The notes under the pieces are model-generated. The model was not told where the DNA came from, did not search any database, and saw only the letters and a program-made list of their open reading frames with translations. From assembly GCA_021464415.1 (NCBI GenBank), contig CM038466.1:51742039-51806038 (forward strand): a stretch of 64,000 nt of DNA, given 5' to 3'. Position numbers and translations under genes: made by a program. This DNA is from Lonicera japonica. Lineage: Eukaryota; Streptophyta; Magnoliopsida; Dipsacales; Caprifoliaceae. Positions 57,646-64,000 of this stretch are shown here, piece after piece (position 1 is the first letter of the stretch; every line of letters starts with the position of its first letter).

Positions 57646-60008
57646 AAGAAAGGGGCCACACCTTGTAGATGTGGAAATATATATATAAAAGAAAATACTT
57701 ATTTTTACTTATAATTTTTATAACATATTTTTATAGGGTGTATTAAATGTGTTTTATCTAATTTTATTGTATTTTGTAAATATATAATCTATGTAATGCA
57801 TGCTATTTTTATTTTCAATTTTTGGACCTTTCTCGCACAAATTACACAGTATTGAGTTGGGGACCGCACACTCCTTTTAAGTTTTTTTATTTTTTTTATT
57901 TATTTTATTTAATTAACCTTGTCACATGCTGCTAGCTACAAATAGAATTTTTCTTAAAATAATGTTTATTCCATTTCCTAAAAAAATACATCAATTATTT
58001 TAATGCAATTATTCCATAAGGACGCCAAAAAAAACAACCACTATCACGGGTAAATAATAAAAGTACGTGTTCTTAATTATATCTACCAAATCATTAATTA
58101 TTTTTACTAACGGTAGTTTCAGTTCTAGAATTTAAGTTTAGGATGGCCAAAAAGTATAAATAATATTTATTTTTTTAGCTTAGGAGTGAAAAAAAACAAA
58201 TCTTAGCTTGTGTTTTTCTATAATGACCCAGGAATAATTATATTATCTGATAAAACTTATTTAGAAGGAACTTTTTAAATATTTTTTTGGTAAACATCAA
58301 ACATAATATTAATGGTACCAATTAAGGTAAATGATAATACCTTAATTTCACAAATAACCAATTAATAATAAAAAGCAAGAAAAACGAAACTCTTCGGGTG
58401 CGTTTGATAACAATATGAAAAATAATAAAAAAAAACAATTGATTTTTGTGAGGAGTTGAAGCGTGTGATAAAATGTCTTCTAGTTTTTTTGACTTTTTCT
58501 GTTAATTTTCTTTTTTTTATATTTAAGGAAGAAAAAAATTTCACAAAAAATAATGAAGAACGAAAGACTTGTTCTCATAAAAATAACTATGAGCTTCACA
58601 CACAAATCAAGTGTTTTTCTTATTATTTTTCATCTTATTATCATACGGGACCTTCATGTCCAAATTAAGGACAAAAATCTCCCCAAATCAAAAAAGTTAT
58701 TAGGGAGTAAACACATTTAATACATACTTATCATACACATTTAATTATTATTACGTCACCTTATACACTATTAATGTTATTTTATGTTTAATATTTTTTA
58801 ACAAATTTAATTAAATTAAATATTAGTGATCATAATCACATACATCACACATGCAGTACGACTAGCATCATTAAAAAAAAAAAAAAATTTAATCCACTGT
58901 TGTTGGTGGGAATTTTAATAAAACAACAAAAAAGGGTAAAGTAGGAAAGTAAATAACGTTTATGCGTATTTGGTAAATGATGGGCATTTTTCTGCTACTG
59001 TGGTAAATATTTTGCGACGAGAAGCGCTATATTGAGACTAAATTAAGGATAATTTTATATCTATATGTGAGTTTTTACAGTTTATTCACCTTTAATTTAT
59101 TTTAATATTGTAATAAACTTCTCAAAACTTTCTTATAAAAATTGAGAAGTATATCCACTAATTAATAATCTTTTTAAATGTATTTATTTTTAAAATTAGT
59201 TTCCTAATTAGAATATACTTCCTTACTTTTAAAACTAGTTTCCTAATTATAATATACTTCCTTAATAATATATTTTCTTAATTTGTTAAAAGGTATATTG
59301 ATACAAGTACTATAGATTCATTATTCATCAAAAAGATTCAACGCTACAAAACTGGGCAGAATTAGTTTCTATTATTACATCATAATACTAACAAATAATT
59401 TTTTTCAATGAATGAGTTTACTATTTTCTTTTTCTTTTTTCTATACAATGGGGGCTCTAAATAAATAAAAATAAAGAAAAATTGGAACTTAGGAAACTAA
59501 AAAAGAATTAGTAGCCGAATGCAAAAAACTTTATTTCCTTCAATCTCAATCCTATCAAGTCAAAGGAAGAATATTCAATTATAATATATGTTTGTTTTCT
59601 TGTTTGCCATGATAAATCTATAATTAAAGTTATAAATTTATTTTACTTCTAAGTATGAACTAAATTTTGTACACATATTACAAATATTTCAAACTATACT
59701 TACTCTTTAATTATTATTTCATGACTAATGTGAATTATTGTATAATCTCAATTCTAAAAACAAATGTGAATCATAAATTATAGTCTAATCTCGAGTCCGA
59801 AAAGTGGATATAATTAACAATAAATTATATATGTTAGAAATATCATTTTATTATACAATTTATGTTTCCTTTTTGATATATTATATGACGGTGGATAGAA
59901 GTAAAAATTTAGTGGATAATTTACAATTGAATTAAAAAGAATCATTATTTTATAAAAATTATGCCAATATTGATTTTTGTAAGTTTATCCAACAACGTGA
60001 TTAAACTT
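57646..60008. other. AT-rich intergenic DNA, no gene seen
   Basis: Very AT-rich with A/T homopolymers (for example A-run near 58874). No ORF of interest, RNA gene or recognisable element. Confidence 0.6.
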
Positions 60009-60248
60009 GTGAACACCCCAATTCACGACTTTCGTGTGAATACAGCTTTTCTTAAAACGAGCATCTTGCATTTAATCCTGAGTTATCATACATATAGAAG
60101 ACCGTTAGGAAAGACTCCAATTTTCGGACGCGTTGGGAGTCTAAGATAACCTTTGTTGCCTCTTTGTTGCCTCTTCGCCCCCAGTCGCAGCCTCCAGCCG
60201 CACCCCCTGCAGTTGGCCTCTTTTAGAGCGTTTTTGGCGAAAATTTCC

Positions 60249-60259
60249 CTATAAATAGG
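60249..60259 (+). promoter_or_regulatory. TATA box of the Tat/Ogre-like LTR
   Basis: CTATAAATAGG is a near-perfect plant TATA box. Transcription would begin about 30 bp on, at the start of the GA-rich leader. Confidence 0.7.
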
Positions 60260-61040
60260 ACCCTTGGGGTCTCATTTGGGGGCAACAACACTCATTAGTG
60301 TTTTTAGTAAAGTAAAATTCTGTCAAAATTATTAGAGAGTCTTCGTTTAGAGAATTTCTAGTGAGAGAGAAAGTTAATGAGAGAGAAGGTTAGTGAGAGA
60401 AAGTTTTAGAGAGAGAAAGCTTTAGAGAGAGAAAGTTCTAGAGAGAGAAGGAAGCAACAAGGCAATCAAGGCAAGGTTCTCATTCTTCTTCAAGCACATC
60501 AGGTACGTCTTTCTACAATCTTTCTGAATTTCAATACCGCATTTAAATACTAGTTTTAATACGGAAAATTAGGTAACTTGTAAAGAAGTTCAATGCTTTC
60601 AAAATAAATCCTTTCTAAACTTTACAAGAAATCTAAAACCCATTTTGACACGTTTTCAAAATCAAACAAAAATATAAAAAAAAACAGTTTCCAAAAAAAT
60701 AGAACTACGAGACTCTGATTTCATTCTACGAATAAATACGTAGGTGCTCGCAAAGCTCGAATATGATTTCAAAATACTGTTTTAAATCGAATTTATCCGA
60801 AAAGATCTATTCTGAAAACTATTCGAACTACTTGCAAAATATCGAAAATAGGAATTAAATACATGATCCATTAAGAGACCGAAAGGGCGAATTGGGTGCC
60901 TAACACCTTCCCAATTCGTAACGTAGTTCCCGAACCCTAGCAAAAGTATATTTTCAACTCTGGTTTCAAACGTATGAAAGATAATTCATTTTCGAATTGT
61001 CCTTTGTACGATCTTTTATTTGCTTTCTCGTAAAACAAAC

Positions 61041-61050
61041 TGGCGACTCT
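61041..61050 (+). promoter_or_regulatory. Partial primer binding site (tRNA-Arg type)
   Basis: TGGCGACTCT matches the first bases of the primer site used by Tat/Ogre elements. The following bases (ACAAAA) depart from the usual continuation, so the site is eroded. Confidence 0.5.
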
Positions 61051-61130
61051 ACAAAACAAATATTTTTCATTTTCTTTAAAACCAAGAAAACCGAGAACGA
61101 GGATTGCCTCTCAAGTCGCGGGTTCGGATT

Positions 61131-63388
61131 CCCACAAACTTAATGGATAATACAGATTATCTTAGTAAAACCCAAAAAGAGGGATAGACTGACAAATTTT
61201 GCGGATAAAAATAAAATCACCCTTGTTAATTACTAATCAAATTGATTAGGTTGTTTAATTTTTTTTTTATTGTTGAAATTTAAATTTTGAATTATTTGAT
61301 TTTCTATATTTTAGTAATTAATTAAGTTGTTAGAAGTTATTTGATTATTTAAATTTGAATTTCAAAATTGATTTTATAGATATTAGTTTCTAGCAAGATT
61401 TTAAAAGTTTAGATTAGTTTAATAATCAATTAAATGATAGTGACATTATAGGAATAACAATAATATAAATTAGCTTTGTAGCTATATTAATTTAATGTTA
61501 ATTATTTATCCGTAAAAGTTTGTAATTTAAACAAAACTTTAGACCTTAAAATATTGGTATAAAAATTGTATCCTTAAATAGATAGAGAAAGGAATATTCG
61601 TCCTTAAAATTAATTGCCCCTATTTTTATTTATTTAATTAAAGTGGATGTGCTTTATTAATCTAGTGAATTTTTTAATATTAAATCATTAAAAAATAATA
61701 TTTATAAAATTAAATCAATAATATTTTGTTGTCAGTTTATCCACATTCATGAATTAATTTAGTAGATAACGCAGATTAACTTAATAACGCGAATTAACTA
61801 CAAGATATCGTAGATAAAAATAAAATCACTCCTAAATTAATCCTTGTATTTTTAAAGAAGAATATGACATATATTATTAACATTAGTAGTTCAGATTAAA
61901 AAATGAGGTTGTGAAAAATTATTTTAAAACCAATTTAACATCGCCAACTGTATTGATTAAATTTAAATAAACAATCAGGATCAACTCGAAATAAATTAAA
62001 CACACCAAACGGATCACTAAGTAAGGCTAGTTGTCCACATTTAATGCACATAAAACGGTTTAACAACCACCACGAGCAACCAACGCACAAATCGAACTTT
62101 TTAGAACTCTTGCTTCACATATTTTCTATCTTCGCACAAAATTAATTGTTGTACTGTTATTTTTTATCTTGTTATCAAAATGATTTACATGTAAACGGAT
62201 AGGATAAAAAGCTCACGGATTGTGCTTTCTTTCGGAGGCTAGGTTTTACTCAACAAATTAACACACCCAACAGGGGGTTAAACAAATAAAAAATATCCTA
62301 GTGTTAGTGAAGGTGCAATTCATGTGATTATGATCATGAAATACCAAACATAAAACAAGCAACTACATTAGATAGGGATTACAAATTAATTTAGCTTGTT
62401 TGATTGATGAAAAGAGGATTTTTTTTTTCTAAAAATTATTGTTTTACTTTATTCCTCGCTCTTGTAATTTTATTGCTCATTGGATTGTTATAGTGTGTTT
62501 TTTTAGATCTCTTCCGGTGAATTAGGCGTCTGTGCCCCCAATCCAGGTTCTTAGTTTTTTGGCTAGGTAGGCTACTCTAGAGTGGTTTCTTAATGTTTTC
62601 TTTGTTAAAAAAGAAATATACTAACCAAGCTAGATAAAGATGTAGAAACATATTTGGAACATAATCCTAGTTCCAAAATTAGAAATTGTGTTTGTTCGCA
62701 AAAACATTTGAAGTGCATGTGGCTCATAAAATACGAATTCACCTTCGGAATTATAAGTATAATATATAGAAATAAAAGATTTGAAATTACATCGATATGA
62801 AAATAATTTTGGTTACATGCCCAAAAAGAATATGAAAAATTTTGATTTTTATATCAGCTTTTTTATTGTAAAGTATGGTCATATTTGTTAAAGGTGATAT
62901 AGTACTCACTTTCAAAAACTACATATATCTAGATTTAGGAAAGTAGCCGTCCCAGTAAGATTTGAAAGTAAAAAAAGTTTTGAATCGAGGTTTAATCTTA
63001 TGATATGGATAAATTTAAATTCCATTTTCTTATTCCTAACCAACAAATGGAATAGAAACTAATAAGATTAAGAGAATACATAGAGAGAAACACTATTACA
63101 GATATCTTCTTACACAAGTACTCAAAGATACTTAAAAGCCTTTCTCTCTAAATACATTTGAAATATATCAAACTCTCTTGATACATCATATTTTATCTAT
63201 TGAAGAATATATGAATCAACCTAAGAGACACTCAAGCTATTTAAAGGGGGAGGGGGAGGGGGAGGGGGGGAGGCATAGTGCACCAATTGTGCTTTTGATC
63301 TCATAATGGCTAGATTTTACTCAGCTAATTAACACCACCGACGCAAGTGATTAAACAAAACAAAAATTATATTATCCTAGTGCTAGTG
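61131..63388. other. AT-rich DNA with dispersed short repeats, no gene
   Basis: The phrase GATAAAAATAAAATCAC(C/T)C with the preceding GATAA-(A/G)CAGATTA recurs (about 61145-61225 and 61765-61840). GGCTAG(G/A)TTTTACTCA-C occurs at about 62250 and 63310, suggesting two copies of one repeat. A GGGGGA run lies at 63246-63272. Confidence 0.5.
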
Positions 63389-63412
63389 CTAGTGCACGTG
63401 CGACGCACGTGA
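63389..63412 (-). mobile_element. Helitron-like 3' terminus
   Basis: On the - strand CACGTGCGTCGCACGTG, a perfect hairpin with a 3-nt loop, is followed directly by CACTAG. This is the best of the three Helitron-like ends in the window. The matching 5' TC end would lie to the right, probably outside the window. Confidence 0.5.
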
Positions 63413-64000
63413 TGATAATTAATCATAAATAATTGAATTTAGACAAAAGAAGATCCAACCACATAAAGTGTAAAGAGAACCGCATATCCTTGAGACAAAC
63501 AAATCATGAATAAAATGCCAAACAACAATAATATAAATAGACAAAGAGCACTAAAGAGATTTCTTATCAATACAATTTACCTCAACTTGAAGAGATATTT
63601 TTCCGTGGATCTATTCCAAATGTATTTAACTCTCTCCTCTGTCTAGAATGGTTTGTATTTTTGGTTTGCCACAACACTCCTAATTCCTTTTAGCTCGTTT
63701 CTGGATCCTTCCTACGCGTGTTTTCTTGGTTGGATTAAAGCACGTGGGTTACGCGCATAGAAAAAGTTGTAACTGTCTCTTCATATTTGTGGAGTCAATT
63801 ATAGTGACCCGCATTATTTTTGCTTCTTTGAACAAATCTCGGTCGTTTTTAGCTTTTCATCTACGGTTATTTTGTTGATCCATGTGAGATCTATTATCAG
63901 CCATGGATAAGTATTTTTGTGATCAACTCTCCGGTCTTTTTTGTAAATATATAAGCTTGTTTCTTATCTTTCAATTTACAACCTTCATTTTTTACACCCA
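63413..64000. other. No gene seen to the window end
   Basis: Mixed-composition DNA with no ORF of note; it is possibly the body of the Helitron whose 3' end is at 63389. Confidence 0.5.

Larger units (their letters stand above)
60009..61130 (+). mobile_element. LTR plus primer site of a Tat/Ogre-like Ty3/gypsy element (remnant)
   Basis: The LTR-like block starts near TGTGAACACCCC. It has a clear TATA box (CTATAAATAGG at 60249-60259), repeated GAGAGAAAGTT leader motifs and the phrase GGGTGCCTAACACCTTCCC, which I know from Tat/Ogre-type LTRs. It is followed by TGGCGACTC at 61041-61049, the usual start of their tRNA-Arg primer site. The sequence breaks off about 90 bp later; no gag or pol follows. 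The left boundary is approximate. Confidence 0.6.

Noticed and set aside
61110..61130. GGGTTCGGATTCCC as a tRNA T-loop
   Set aside because: No A box or cloverleaf upstream; it lies in the leader of the Tat/Ogre-like LTR remnant.

Overview
This is AT-rich nuclear DNA from a flowering plant, most likely a eudicot. The genes have GT-AG introns, the coding remnants match plant families (STICHEL-like, DRIP-type RING, STP-like sugar porter), and the plant transposon classes present are Athila, PIF/Harbinger, hAT, Mutator, CACTA, Helitron and LINE. It is gene-poor. Almost everything recognisable is a transposable element, an inverted or tandem duplication, or a decayed gene. I see no rRNA gene, intact tRNA gene or CRISPR array.

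Layout. 1-154 is a fragment of a retrotransposon pol gene on the + strand. 155-12258 is a nearly complete Athila-type Ty3/gypsy LTR retrotransposon on the - strand: two LTRs of about 1.65 kb, a tRNA-Asp primer site, gag, pol, a third ORF and a polypurine tract. Each long reading frame carries a small lesion. 15894-20342 is an LTR-like non-coding block with a PIF/Harbinger element (16171-17155) and a hAT element (18450-19910) nested in it. 21438-24892 (-) is the only recognisable multi-exon gene of known family, a STICHEL/DnaX-like AAA+ ATPase, and it has a one-base frameshift in exon 3. 25-31 kb holds MITEs, a G/C-run fold-back and tandem repeats. 30.2-31.3 kb and 37.0-38.3 kb are paralogous copies of one segment. 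40001-40115 is a lone first exon of a DRIP-type RING E3 ligase. 42.2-46.0 kb is a 3.7 kb inverted duplication of a sugar-transporter pseudogene. 47421-48524 is a Mutator-like element. 48754-55290 (-) is an unidentified gene built of small, repeatedly duplicated exons; its first exon lies in a 0.8 kb fold-back. 60.0-61.1 kb is an LTR with primer site from a second Ty3/gypsy (Tat/Ogre-like) element, and the rest to 64 kb is AT-rich with a Helitron-like end.

The two themes most worth pursuing are (i) a 14-bp perfect palindrome (CATGATCGATCATG) repeated at about two-helical-turn spacing in the Athila promoter and again ahead of its third ORF, and (ii) three inverted duplications of host gene pieces, which could yield long hairpin RNAs. 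Exon boundaries and repeat limits were worked out by eye.
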